Positions 1 to 8,543 are shown, counted from the first letter of the stretch. The stretch is 64,000 bases of DNA from Maribacter litoralis (GCF_003075045.1 NZ_QCZD01000007.1:1-64000); one strand, 5' to 3'. The notes: generated by a model not told the origin, from the letters alone. Made by a program: numbers and translations.

Positions 1-1
1 T

Positions 2-88
2 GATGCTGAATTTGAAATAAAAAAGCAGCAAAAGCATGAAGCCCTTGCTGCGCGGGATAACAGTTTGATAAATCAATCTGTTTCCTAA
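2..88 (+). CDS. 3' end of an unidentified gene (partial)
   Basis: The reading frame is open from base 2 to a TAA at 86-88 and encodes the last 28 residues of a protein that starts before the window. The tail is charged and helix-prone (DAEFEIKKQQKHEALAARD, then NSLINQSVS). No domain can be recognised from so little sequence. A short A/T hairpin (99-105 with 108-114, AAAAAAC/GTTTTTT) follows and could end transcription. That this is a true gene end is an inference from the open frame and the hairpin. Confidence 0.45.
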   Translation, partial: DAEFEIKKQQKHEALAARDNSLINQSVS

Positions 89-110
89 ATTATTAAAGAA
101 AAAACTTGTT

Positions 111-308
111 TTTTGACACAGTACCTAAGCGTAGTGCGGAGGCAAGGAAACTTTTCGTTTCCGTCTGCGCACGAAGCTAAAGCTTATTGTTTAGTTTTAA
201 TTTTCTTATCCAAAGCTAAATCCATAAGATTTAGCGACATTATAAATATACACAGACCTTTCGGTTTTGCCCTAAAGTCCGCATTACGTTTAGGCATTGT
301 TATGCCAC
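111..308 (-). repeat. attC-like element of the GNAT/serine hydrolase cassette
   Basis: On the - strand this follows the serine hydrolase stop by two bases. The outer block at 299-308 (plus strand GTTATGCCAC) is the exact reverse complement of 2020-2029, at the other end of the same cassette. Inside it are two 20-base arms, 121-140 and 278-297. They match at 15-16 of 20 positions and nearly all differences are G/A, so G-U pairs would keep the stem. Smaller perfect hairpins lie between the arms (146-151/157-162 and 215-222/228-235). At about 198 bp it is longer than a typical attC site. The identity is inferred from architecture. Confidence 0.55.
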
Positions 309-309
309 T

Positions 310-1401
310 TTATTTTTCAGTCTGCTTTTCCGCTATCAATTTTTTAAAAAAATCAGCTACACGAGAAGCACCTGTTTTTCCATTGTCGTCAATATTGGAT
401 AAAATAACCACGGTATACTTGTCTTTCATAAAATCCATAAGTTCCGCTCGAACACCATACCAACCTCCGCTATGCCCCTGAATAGTCTGGTTATAACGTA
501 AATCGATATCTATACCATATCCCAAATTTGTGTTATAGCCTTTTACTTTTGGCTCGAACATTAATTCGGCAGTAGATTTTTTTAATAATATACCGGTTCT
601 CAATGCTTTCGAGAATTTAAATAAATCTTCAACAGTTGAATAATGGAATCCCGCGGGCGATGCTTTTGAAAGGTAATATTCGTTTCTTTTTGGAATGTTG
701 CTTTCCCCAAAAAAAGTAGTGTATCCACTAGCTTTGTTTGGTACGACTGAATCTATTTCCAACTCGGTTGTGTTCATCATTCCTGAGGTTCTAAAGATGT
801 TTTTCTTTACATAATCATAATAATTTTGTCCGCTAACTTTCTCGATAATAAGACCTAGAATCACAAAACCAGATGCACTATAATCATATTTTGTGCCTGG
901 ATGGGACAATAAGGTGTCATTAACGAACAAGGGAACAAAATCTGATATATTCTTGTATTTCGATTTTTCCTCTTGTAAGAAGTCGCCCACATAAAAGTTG
1001 TTGTTTCCAGATGTATGCGTTAAAAGTTGATGTATTGTTACGGAATCCCTGATGAGCTTATTAGGGTAGTTTGGTAAATATTCGCCAATAGGATTCGTTA
1101 GTCCAACTTTATCATTTTCGTAAAGTTGTAAGGTTGCTACCGCTGTTATCATTTTAGTAATGGAAGCGATATTAAACTTTGTGTCCACTTTGTTGGGGAT
1201 TCCATATTCTATACTGGCAAGACCAAAAGCTCTGTTCTCAATTATTGTATCATTATTTGCAACCAAAATTGTTCCTGAAAAATTATTTGGGCTTAAATTG
1301 TCTAAAAAATTCTTGATTTCGATGTCTTTTGTTTGTCCAAAAGAATTAGTAAGAAATAGTAGAAGCACTATCGTTGTATGAATTGATATTTTGGATTTCA
1401 T
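310..1401 (-). CDS. Exported serine hydrolase, class C beta-lactamase family
   Basis: A 363-residue protein with an N-terminal signal peptide ending near FGQ (residue 23). The penicillin-binding/class C fold is shown by the SxxK motif S80-ITK83 (nucleophile and base), Y174-S-A in the second motif position, and H310-S-G-G replacing the KTG box, as in esterase or peptidase members of the family. It probably acts in the periplasm on an ester, amide or peptide; the substrate cannot be told. It starts five bases after the GNAT stop, so the two genes are co-transcribed and share one cassette. True beta-lactamase activity is unlikely without the usual class C motifs. Confidence 0.85.
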   Translation of the reverse strand: MKSKISIHTTIVLLLFLTNSFGQTKDIEIKNFLDNLSPNNFSGTILVANNDTIIENRAFGLASIEYGIPNKVDTKFNIASITKMITAVATLQLYENDKVGLTNPIGEYLPNYPNKLIRDSVTIHQLLTHTSGNNNFYVGDFLQEEKSKYKNISDFVPLFVNDTLLSHPGTKYDYSASGFVILGLIIEKVSGQNYYDYVKKNIFRTSGMMNTTELEIDSVVPNKASGYTTFFGESNIPKRNEYYLSKASPAGFHYSTVEDLFKFSKALRTGILLKKSTAELMFEPKVKGYNTNLGYGIDIDLRYNQTIQGHSGGWYGVRAELMDFMKDKYTVVILSNIDDNGKTGASRVADFFKKLIAEKQTEK

Positions 1402-1406
1402 AATTT

Positions 1407-1985
1407 TTATATTGTTGTTGATGGCTTATTCCATTCTTCCTTAAGAATGCTATATACAAAAGTTCCTTTACTTTCTGCATATGATTGTATGTTGTAATTT
1501 CTCAAGAGACCCTCTTTGACAGCTCCAATCTTTTCGATTGCCTTTTGAGATTTTATGTTATTTATGTCAATCTTAAACTCAACCCTTCTTAGTTTTAAAA
1601 CGTCAAAGCAATAACCTAATAAAAGTCCTTTACAAATCGCATTAATGCCTGTTCCTTGAAATTTATGAGCAATCCACGTCCAGCCTATTTCTAATCTTTT
1701 ACTTGGAAAACTTATGTTTCCAAACATTGTGATTCCGATTGGATTATTATTTTCTTTACTTTTAATAAATAGCGGATATATTTCTTTGTTTTTTTTTGAG
1801 TTTAGACAAAAGTCAAAGTAATCCAATAAATCATTTCTGTTTTTTACCCTTGCACCAAACTCTCCTAGTACTTTGTTATAGCTTATAGATTCTATTTCGT
1901 CAATATCATTAATGGATAAAGGGCGTATTAAAATTGACTCGTTTTCAAGAATCAATTCAGATGAGAAAAATGTTTCTAAGTTCAT
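1407..1985 (-). CDS. GNAT family N-acetyltransferase (RimJ/RimL-like)
   Basis: A 192-residue acetyl-CoA-dependent transferase. The N-terminal half has the strand/helix pattern of the Acetyltransf_3 group. The segment around residues 100-165 carries the family signature: EIGWTWIAHKFQGTGINA (acetyl-CoA pyrophosphate loop), then LRRVEFKIDINNIKSQKAIEK and IGAVKEGLLRN. The acceptor could be a ribosomal protein N-terminus, a small amine or an antibiotic; the sequence does not decide. It is the first gene of the second cassette, and the cassette boundary repeat (2020-2029) lies 34 bases before its ATG. GNAT genes are common cargo in cassette arrays. Confidence 0.85.
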   Translation of the reverse strand: MNLETFFSSELILENESILIRPLSINDIDEIESISYNKVLGEFGARVKNRNDLLDYFDFCLNSKKNKEIYPLFIKSKENNNPIGITMFGNISFPSKRLEIGWTWIAHKFQGTGINAICKGLLLGYCFDVLKLRRVEFKIDINNIKSQKAIEKIGAVKEGLLRNYNIQSYAESKGTFVYSILKEEWNKPSTTI

Positions 1986-2019
1986 ATTGTTTTGGTGAAG
2001 GCTAGATGTTTTTCATAAT

Positions 2020-2085
2020 GTGGCATAACGGTTTGGCTATGGGGCGTGTCCCGCAGGGCATGCACTATAGCCGTTGTTGGTGATA
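2020..2085 (-). repeat. attC-like element of the HEPN-protein cassette (66 bp)
   Basis: This lies between the stop of the 2089-2970 gene and the next cassette. Inner arms 2035-2048 and 2059-2072 pair at 13 of 14 positions, with two G-U pairs, and are capped by CCC-GCA-GGG at 2050-2058. The outer blocks, GTGGCATAAC (2020-2029) and GTTGGTGATA (2076-2085), do not match each other. Each matches the far end of its own neighbouring cassette instead. This is what serial insertion of cassettes at a conserved GTT would leave. The 66-bp length fits integron attC sites. The core sequences deviate from the canonical GTTRRRY. Confidence 0.65.
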
Positions 2086-2088
2086 GTT

Positions 2089-2970
2089 TTATATTGTATC
2101 CACTATTAAGAATAGTTTTGTTCCAATCGAAATAGGTGAATTTATTAACTCTTTAGACCTTCTTGCACTATAATTTAGTTTGTGTCCTAATTTTTCATTC
2201 TTATAAGACGTTCTCTTGAGATACTCTTCGTCTATAATTCCACCTTTATGTACTGTTATATGACGAGCTATCTCTAGTTGACAGAGAGTATTATTCTCCA
2301 AAAACGAAAAATCCATCCCCTCTTTTTTGAATAATTCTGAGTAGGCTTTTTTTATTCCTCTAACACTTGTGAAGTCGTATTTTTTATGAAGTAAATCTCC
2401 TAAATGGTTAGAAACGTCAAGGTTGTATTTCTGAAGCAGTGCAATTGAAATATTTTTCCCTTCTATTCCAGGTAATTCACCATCGTTGTTTAGCAGAGTT
2501 GAGGACAGAAATCTTTTGGGGTCAGAATTCAATAGATGAATCCAAGTGTCTTTCATTATTGATTCAAATATTGTCCAACTATTGACAATAGAATTCAAGG
2601 TGATTTGATTAATCGTGTCGTCTAAAAAAGAGAGTTCTTTAGTCATTCCCTTGAGCATCTTTGAAGCGGCATTTATTCCTCTTCCCTTTTTGCGGTCTTT
2701 TGCTCTTAACTTATTTACTAGGGTTTTGAATTCCTTTGATTCATCAGTAAGTGAAGTCTTTAGTTCTGTTGCAGCCTTCAGTCTATATTCGATGTCATAC
2801 AAACTTTGCATAGAGTAATCCGCTACTGCAATCGGAAATGCAAATGTTGAAAGAATGTTTTCGTAGCCAAGTTTAAAATTCTCACAAAGCTCTTGTAAGG
2901 ATTTATCTCTTAATCTCTTTTCGCATTCTTCAAGGCTTTCAATGTCTATTGAGATGTTTAAAATTTTCAT
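2089..2970 (-). CDS. HEPN-like domain protein (cassette gene)
   Basis: A 293-residue, mostly helical, soluble protein with no signal peptide. The C-terminal half resembles HEPN domains: an N-terminal helix (NSWTIFESIMKDTWIHLL, about 130-147) and a later helix holding R236-HITV-H241. That is the R-x4-H motif which in active HEPN proteins forms a metal-independent RNase site. Many HEPN proteins are toxins or defence effectors, and no separate antitoxin gene is visible beside it. The gene fills its cassette, with the boundary repeats at 2076-2085 and 2979-2988. The family call is from motif reading only; a structural HEPN without nuclease activity is equally possible. Confidence 0.5.
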   Translation of the reverse strand: MKILNISIDIESLEECEKRLRDKSLQELCENFKLGYENILSTFAFPIAVADYSMQSLYDIEYRLKAATELKTSLTDESKEFKTLVNKLRAKDRKKGRGINAASKMLKGMTKELSFLDDTINQITLNSIVNSWTIFESIMKDTWIHLLNSDPKRFLSSTLLNNDGELPGIEGKNISIALLQKYNLDVSNHLGDLLHKKYDFTSVRGIKKAYSELFKKEGMDFSFLENNTLCQLEIARHITVHKGGIIDEEYLKRTSYKNEKLGHKLNYSARRSKELINSPISIGTKLFLIVDTI

Positions 2971-2978
2971 TTTTCAAT

Positions 2979-3016
2979 TATCACCAACGTAAAGATATAG
3001 ATCATATGATCTATAT
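2979..3016. repeat. Cassette boundary half-site and 22-bp perfect palindrome
   Basis: TATCACCAAC at 2979-2988 is the reverse complement of 2076-2085 and marks the upstream end of the HEPN cassette. Six bases further is a perfect 22-bp palindrome, 2995-3016 (ATATAGATCATATGATCTATAT). It could be the remnant of an attachment site where the array joins the chromosome, an operator, or the stem of an RNA hairpin in the cassette promoter region. Only the sequence symmetry is seen directly. Confidence 0.45.
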
Positions 3017-3165
3017 ATCTATTATACCCCTAATTTAGGTAAAATTGGGTAGCGATCTAGCTAATACGGGCGTTTACCTTTATGTTATTCGAAAATTATA
3101 CGCGTAATATGCGTTTATAAACATTTAAAAACGGTTACTGATTTCTAGAGTTTTAAATAAGGTAT

Positions 3166-3195
3166 AAAAGCCCACCAAGTAAATGATGAGCTTTT
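3166..3195 (-). terminator. Rho-independent terminator of the hmu operon
   Basis: On the - strand, AAAAGCTCATC and GGTGGGCTTTT form an 11-bp stem with two G-U pairs and an 8-base loop, ending in a U-rich run. It lies 22 bases after the HmuY-like gene stop, as expected for the end of the receptor/HmuY transcript. Confidence 0.6.
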
Positions 3196-3216
3196 AATAA
3201 ACAACTTAAAATAAAA

Positions 3217-3843
3217 CTATTCTAATGAGGTGTCGCCCTCATTAGGGTTGTACACATAGTTAAAAGTGTAGTACGGTGTAGCATCTGTAAATGCATCTGG
3301 TTCTGCTGGTGCATCTTCGTAGTAGCTTAAGATCTCAACCTTGGCGTAGTTACCCGCTGTAGTTCTAAAAACGAACACTTTACCCGGTATGGGTGTAATT
3401 AAATGTGTTGGATCACCCGCGTAGTTGTACCAACCGTTGTCGCTACCTGTTGGTATGGCAAATGAGGCATCTGTATCTTGGTTAAAAGTTAATCCGTCTG
3501 CAGTGGTTACACTTGCCAATGTTCCCGTTACTATGGCTACACCGGCGTCGCCGTTTCTTTCTGGCTCATCTTCTGTACCTGTTACCGTGCCTCCGTTTAC
3601 GGCAATCGTGGTTCCTCTAAAGGCTATGTCCCAATCGGTATCGCTAGTGGTAACGGCACCGGTTTCAAAGTCAAATTTTGCAAACTCACCGCCTTCGGGT
3701 TGCCCTTGCCCTCCGGTTTGTGGAGCATATAGATTACTTACGGTTTCTGTCTGTACGGGATCTGTTGGCGTGCTGTCATCATCATTGCTACAAGAGGCGA
3801 ATGCCACTGCTAAAAATACTACTGCTAAAATGTTCTTCGTCAT
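3217..3843 (-). CDS. HmuY-family heme-binding lipoprotein
   Basis: A 208-residue lipoprotein. A hydrophobic leader ends in the lipobox FASC with the lipidated cysteine at residue 18, followed by an acidic SNDDDS stretch. The body has the HmuY-family pattern: FDFETG..., then DTDWDIAFRGT, and a C-terminal FNYVYNPNEG. HmuY proteins sit on the outer surface, take heme from host or environmental hemoproteins and pass it to a TonB receptor. The gene lies 37 bases after the receptor gene in one operon, which supports this role. Heme-ligand residues cannot be assigned from sequence alone, and another iron chelate is possible. Confidence 0.8.
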   Translation of the reverse strand: MTKNILAVVFLAVAFASCSNDDDSTPTDPVQTETVSNLYAPQTGGQGQPEGGEFAKFDFETGAVTTSDTDWDIAFRGTTIAVNGGTVTGTEDEPERNGDAGVAIVTGTLASVTTADGLTFNQDTDASFAIPTGSDNGWYNYAGDPTHLITPIPGKVFVFRTTAGNYAKVEILSYYEDAPAEPDAFTDATPYYTFNYVYNPNEGDTSLE

Positions 3844-3880
3844 GGTAATTGTGATTAAAACCTGCGCGTTGTCAGGTGGG

Positions 3881-5995
3881 TTAGAATTGATAATTTAATT
3901 TAATGAATGCTTGTATGCCCGGCATCGTCGGTATATTGTTATCTGTATAGTCCAATAGATTATTAGCGCCTACCTGTAAAGTAAAATCGGAATAGAAGAT
4001 TTTGCTGACCGCTGTATTTATCGTTACAAAACCGTCTATAAAGCTGGTGTCGAAACTATCGATCAGTCCGTTACCATTGGTGTCGTATTGTGCGTATTTA
4101 CTTCTATACAGTACACGCATATTTACATTGGTACTGGCAGATGGTATATCGTAATACACCTTAAAATTTGCATTATGCCTTGAACGATTGACCAAGCCAA
4201 AATAATCTGATTGCGACAATGCGACCGACTGCCCACTTTCTGCATCACGAACAAATACTTGATCATCCTTTACGTCTTGTTTCTTTTCTTTGTCAAAAGC
4301 GTATAGCAACTGGTATCCTGCACTGATGTTTAGCTGATCGGTAAGTTTATAGCTTGAGTTGATTTCAAAACCAGTGGTGTATATTTCATCAAAATTCATG
4401 TAACTGAATACATTTTGGCCGTTGGTCTTACGAGCAATGATCTGGGTATCTATAAGGTTTTTAAAATCGTTTCTAAAGAAATTGACTTCGGTAGTACCTT
4501 TGCCATGTTTTAAATTGAAACCTAGGTTGTACCCAATAGAGCTTTCGGCTTCCAAAGGTTTACTCAATTCATCTTCGGTTACGATAACATCTAAAATTTG
4601 ATCTTGTGCTTCTAATTCCTGTAACTTATCTAAGGCTACATTATAGCCAAGTACGGTATAACCAACGGCGGAGTTGGTAAAGTCAAAATACAATTGCCTA
4701 AAATCTGGTGCTTTAAAGCCGTAGCCTACAGACCCTTTAATAGATAGGTTGTTGTTCAGCTGGTAACGTAGTGCCAATTTAGGGCTAAACTGATTGTTGT
4801 ATTCGGAGTGATTGTCAAATCGGGCACCGGCAATTACATTTAGCTTTTCAATGGGGTCAAAGTCGTACTGTGCATAGAGGTATTGTGAAGTGAAGTTTAC
4901 CGTTTCATCAAAATATGTACGATCTAAATTATCTATCTGTAGACCGGCACCTGCGGTTAAAGTTCCATTTTGGAACCCAATTTTACTGTCATTCTCATTC
5001 GCAAAGGTATAACTACCGCGTACCTCTGGTCTAAATAACTTTTGATCAAAGTCACTATCGCTTAAAACATCTGTAGAAATAGGGTCTGCCAATAATTCTG
5101 TAGCTACATAATTGGTGTAATAAAGTTCATAGGCCATCGTAAGATTTGGGGTCCATTTGTGGTCTAATCTTGCATGGGCGTTCCATTCTCGTTCTTTGGT
5201 GTCGCCCTCATATTGAATACTGTCCAATGAAAAACCGGCATCTTGTACCTGATCATAAAAACGACCCGAGGTAAAAAGGGAAAGTTTATCGTTAAAGTCA
5301 TAGTAAAGCCTACCGTTTAGGGTGTAGTTGGTAAACGGGTTTACGGTTTGCCCTTCAACATCTTCATTGAGGTCATATCCTTCCGATGAAAATCGGTTCG
5401 CAAAAAATCCGTAGCGAAATTTTTCAAAACCTTGCTTTAGGTCTAGGTTCATGTCTTGCTGTGTAAAACTTCCTATTCTGTAGGATGCATTACCACTTAA
5501 ATCTTCGGTCTTCGGTTTTTCAGTGATGATATTTATCACTCCGCCTAAAGCTTCTGAACCGTATAAACTGCTAGACGGACCTTTAACTACTTCTATCTGT
5601 TTGATATTACCAACGGTTAACCTACTTAAGTCAAAATTTCCGGCACTTCTACCCACTAATGGAACTCCATCAATTAATATAAGTATATAGTCTGATGCGA
5701 TACCTTGTATTTGTACGCCTTGAAATCCGCTCTCATCGGTAACGGTAATAATCCCGGTCTGCTCGTTCAGTATTTCGTTAAGACGAACCGTACCAGATTT
5801 AATGATCTGTTTTTTGCCAACTAGGGTAACAGGTAGTGGAAGCGACGATAATTGGCGCTCGGTTCTAGTTGCGGTTACGATGACTTCATCTAGTTGTTGA
5901 GATAAAACAGAGTCGGTAGTGCTGGGCACTTGGCTCTGCGCTACTATATAATTTGTACCTATTAATACTAGTAAGTTAGGTAATCGAAATCGCAT
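3881..5995 (-). CDS. TonB-dependent outer-membrane receptor, probably for heme (HmuR-like)
   Basis: A 704-residue receptor with a short signal peptide ending near VAQS. A TonB-box-like segment DEVIVTATRTE (about 36-46) is followed by the plug domain (VRLNEILNEQTGI, IQGIASDYILILIDGVPL, VVKGPSSSLYGSEALGGVINI) and a long 22-strand-type barrel ending in the aromatic FIKLNYQF. No carboxypeptidase-like N-terminal extension is present, so it belongs to the siderophore/heme class and not the SusC class. Pairing with the HmuY-like lipoprotein downstream makes heme the likely ligand. It is divergent from the 6109 gene, with about 110 bases shared for promoters. Confidence 0.85.
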   Translation of the reverse strand: MRFRLPNLLVLIGTNYIVAQSQVPSTTDSVLSQQLDEVIVTATRTERQLSSLPLPVTLVGKKQIIKSGTVRLNEILNEQTGIITVTDESGFQGVQIQGIASDYILILIDGVPLVGRSAGNFDLSRLTVGNIKQIEVVKGPSSSLYGSEALGGVINIITEKPKTEDLSGNASYRIGSFTQQDMNLDLKQGFEKFRYGFFANRFSSEGYDLNEDVEGQTVNPFTNYTLNGRLYYDFNDKLSLFTSGRFYDQVQDAGFSLDSIQYEGDTKEREWNAHARLDHKWTPNLTMAYELYYTNYVATELLADPISTDVLSDSDFDQKLFRPEVRGSYTFANENDSKIGFQNGTLTAGAGLQIDNLDRTYFDETVNFTSQYLYAQYDFDPIEKLNVIAGARFDNHSEYNNQFSPKLALRYQLNNNLSIKGSVGYGFKAPDFRQLYFDFTNSAVGYTVLGYNVALDKLQELEAQDQILDVIVTEDELSKPLEAESSIGYNLGFNLKHGKGTTEVNFFRNDFKNLIDTQIIARKTNGQNVFSYMNFDEIYTTGFEINSSYKLTDQLNISAGYQLLYAFDKEKKQDVKDDQVFVRDAESGQSVALSQSDYFGLVNRSRHNANFKVYYDIPSASTNVNMRVLYRSKYAQYDTNGNGLIDSFDTSFIDGFVTINTAVSKIFYSDFTLQVGANNLLDYTDNNIPTMPGIQAFIKLNYQF

Positions 5996-6044
5996 TATAT
6001 TTATTTAGACTTATTCTTAATAATGTTCAAATATATAAACAATT

Positions 6045-6077
6045 TTTATTTAGAATGAATTAAAATAGTTATTTTTG
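6045..6077 (+). promoter_or_regulatory. Putative Bacteroidota-type promoter for the DUF6607 operon
   Basis: TATTTTTG at 6070-6077 fits the -7 consensus TAnnTTTG and lies 31 bases before the ATG at 6109. The -33 region around 6045-6052 is T-rich without a clean TTTG. The surrounding 110 bases also hold the promoter of the divergent receptor gene. An iron-regulator site would be expected here but I cannot point to one. Confidence 0.35.
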
Positions 6078-6108
6078 TCTGCGAACATAAAATTAGTAGA
6101 CCTGTAAA

Positions 6109-7014
6109 ATGAAAACAGTATTACCTACCATAATGGCTCTAGTAATATCCGCTAGTGCCATTGCCCAAAAGACGAAGATGAAAGATGACCGTGAGGCTAT
6201 AAAGAGCATGTGTGGTTGTTTTGAGGTTACGTTTAACTTTGCCGAGACATTTAATCATAGTACAGACTCATTGTACAAACCTTCTAAGACCAAAGTGGAT
6301 AAAGGTTTAGAATGGGCAGAGTTGGTAACCGATGAAGATGATAAAATTTCTATACAGCATTTATTGCAAGTAGGTAACCCTGCTGATCCACATATTGTAA
6401 AGCATTGGAGGCAAGATTGGCTTTATGAGAATACCGATCTATATTCCTATAATGCCGATAACACATGGACCTATAAAAAATTACCTGCCGATCAAGTAAA
6501 AGGGCAGTGGACGCAAAAAGTGTTTCAAGTAGATGATAGTCCGCGTTACGAAGGTTCTTCTACTTGGGTTCACGTAGACGGTAAGAGTTTTTGGGAGAAT
6601 ACTTCAGATGCTCCATTACCAAGACGTGAGTATACTACGAGAAGTGATTATAATTTGACCGTACGTGGCAACCGCCATGAAGTAACAGATTACGGTTGGT
6701 TGCACGACCAAGATAACAAAAAGGTAATTCGTGAAGCTGGTAAAGAAGATATAATTCTTGCACAGGAGAAAGGATATAACACATATGTAAAGGTAGATGA
6801 TAGTAGATGTGCCGCTGCGGCAGCATGGTGGAAATCCAATGGAGATAAATGGGCAATGGTACGTACCAAGTGGGACGATGTTTATGGAAGAAACCAAAAC
6901 CTTACCCTAGAAGAAAAAGTAGATAATAAAGTGTTGTATAAATATCTTTTTGATGATGAATATGATCAAGAAGAGGAAATTGAAGAAGTAATTGAATCAT
7001 TCGTTAAAAAATAA
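6109..7014 (+). CDS. DUF6607 family exported protein
   Basis: A 301-residue protein with a signal peptide (MKTVLPTIMALVISASAIAQ). The mature part opens with the conserved segment MCGCFEVTFNFAETF (about 34-48). Tryptophan-rich stretches follow, then a very acidic C-terminal tail. It matches my recollection of DUF6607, a family found beside heme/iron uptake genes in this phylum. It is first in a + strand run with the ankyrin and DUF2271 genes and is divergent from the receptor. Biochemical function is unknown; a periplasmic or surface partner of heme uptake is a contextual guess. Confidence 0.7.
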   Translation: MKTVLPTIMALVISASAIAQKTKMKDDREAIKSMCGCFEVTFNFAETFNHSTDSLYKPSKTKVDKGLEWAELVTDEDDKISIQHLLQVGNPADPHIVKHWRQDWLYENTDLYSYNADNTWTYKKLPADQVKGQWTQKVFQVDDSPRYEGSSTWVHVDGKSFWENTSDAPLPRREYTTRSDYNLTVRGNRHEVTDYGWLHDQDNKKVIREAGKEDIILAQEKGYNTYVKVDDSRCAAAAAWWKSNGDKWAMVRTKWDDVYGRNQNLTLEEKVDNKVLYKYLFDDEYDQEEEIEEVIESFVKK

Positions 7015-7018
7015 GAAC

Positions 7019-8521
7019 ATGAAAACCGTTAAACAAATAGCCCTAACCGCTCTGTTGTTTGTAAGCTTCACTGGTATAGCTCAGCAGAAAAATGAACTTT
7101 TAGATCGTAAATTCTGGAAAAACAACCCTAGTGTTGCCACTGTGAAGCAAAAAATTGCAGAGGGTAATGATCCTGTTATTAAGGATAGCAACTCTTTTGA
7201 TGCTACTACATTGGCAATTACCAGTAAATCTGATACCGAGGTGGTAAAATATTTATTATCGCTAGATGGTAACGAAGTAGATAAGAAAACCCATGATAGT
7301 CGTATTTATTTACATTGGGCGGCTTATGCCGGTGATGCCGAATTGGTACAATACCTTTTGGATCAAGGGGCTTCGGTAACAGCTTTGGATAGTCACAGAT
7401 TTACACCACTTGCTTTTGGTGCAAATGCGGGACTTACAAATCCTGAAATCTATAATGCTTTTGAGGCTAAGGGTGTTAATTTGATCGAAGAAAAAAATGA
7501 ACACGGTGCCAACCTTTTATTGTTAGCAGCGCCATCTCTTAAAACTGAAGACGATTTACAGTTTTTTTTAGATAAGGGCTTTGCCCTAAATAGTAAAGAT
7601 GAAGACGGTAACGGCATCTTTAATTACGCTTCTAAAAAAGGAAATATAGATTTTCTAAAATTATTGGTTGCTAAAGGGGTAGATTATAAAACATTGAACA
7701 ACAATGGCGGTAATGCTTTTATGTTCGCATCTCAAGGCGGGCGTGGTTTTAGTAACGGTCTACCTGTCTATACCTATTTAAAAGGTCTAGGATTGGAACC
7801 TAATATTGTTGAGGCTAGCGGTAGTACTCCATTACACCGTTTGGCTTCTGGAAATAAAGATGTTGCCATTTTTGAACTCTTCTTAAATGCTGGTGCAGAT
7901 GTTAACCAAGCGGATGCCGAGGGTAATACTCCGTTCTTGAATGCTGCGGCAAGAAACGATTTAAAGGTGGTTCAATTGTTCGCTAATGATGTAAAGGATA
8001 TCAATACCGCGAATAAAGATGGTGAAACGGCATTAATGCTTGCTGCTCACGGTAATAAAGCTGATGTAGTTTCATTTTTACTTGCTAAAGGTGCTGATAT
8101 CAATGCTACAGATGCCGCTGGTAATACGGCTGCTTACTTTTTAGCGGATTCTTATAATAAGAGAAATGCGAAGGCTTTTGATGCTAAACTCGCTTTGTTG
8201 AAAGCAAAAGGTTTAAAATTCAATACGGTTCAAGGGGAAGGAAATACCCTATACCACGTGGCAGCTAAAAAGAACGACCTGCAATTAATGAAAAAAGTAG
8301 CTGATTTTAATATCGACGTAAATGCTAAAAATGATGAAGGTATGACTGCTTTACATGTTGCGGCAATGAAAGCGGAAAATGATAAGCTTCTTAAATTTTT
8401 GATCGCTAAAGGGGCTGATGCTAATAGTAAGACCGATTTTGAAGAAACCGTTTACGATTTGGCAAGTGAAAATGAAATGTTGCAAAAAGGAAATACTTCG
8501 TTAAACTTTTTAAAGCAATAA
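7019..8521 (+). CDS. Exported ankyrin-repeat protein
   Basis: The start is placed at the ATG at 7019, four bases after the DUF6607 stop, because it gives a clean signal peptide (MKTVKQIALTALLFVSFTGIAQQ). An in-frame start at 6992 would bury the signal and overlap the upstream gene. The roughly 500-residue protein is built of ankyrin repeats: recurring TPLxxAA-like helices and NAKNDEGMTALHVAA, with LLxxGADxN turns from about residue 60 to the end. Ankyrin repeats bind other proteins, so it is likely a periplasmic scaffold for neighbouring gene products. No enzymatic domain is seen. Confidence 0.85.
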   Translation: MKTVKQIALTALLFVSFTGIAQQKNELLDRKFWKNNPSVATVKQKIAEGNDPVIKDSNSFDATTLAITSKSDTEVVKYLLSLDGNEVDKKTHDSRIYLHWAAYAGDAELVQYLLDQGASVTALDSHRFTPLAFGANAGLTNPEIYNAFEAKGVNLIEEKNEHGANLLLLAAPSLKTEDDLQFFLDKGFALNSKDEDGNGIFNYASKKGNIDFLKLLVAKGVDYKTLNNNGGNAFMFASQGGRGFSNGLPVYTYLKGLGLEPNIVEASGSTPLHRLASGNKDVAIFELFLNAGADVNQADAEGNTPFLNAAARNDLKVVQLFANDVKDINTANKDGETALMLAAHGNKADVVSFLLAKGADINATDAAGNTAAYFLADSYNKRNAKAFDAKLALLKAKGLKFNTVQGEGNTLYHVAAKKNDLQLMKKVADFNIDVNAKNDEGMTALHVAAMKAENDKLLKFLIAKGADANSKTDFEETVYDLASENEMLQKGNTSLNFLKQ

Positions 8522-8543
8522 AAAAGCATAATTGATTATAGAA

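Noticed and set aside
113..481. 122-residue + strand open frame near the window start
   Set aside because: It runs through the attC-like element and antisense through the serine hydrolase 3' end; composition is unlike a protein.
310..1401. Cassette serine hydrolase as an antibiotic-resistance beta-lactamase
   Set aside because: It has YSA and HSG motifs and no KTG; these fit esterase/peptidase relatives better.
3425..3898. 157-residue + strand open frame over hmuY
   Set aside because: Antisense shadow of the HmuY-like gene, whose lipobox and family pattern are clear.
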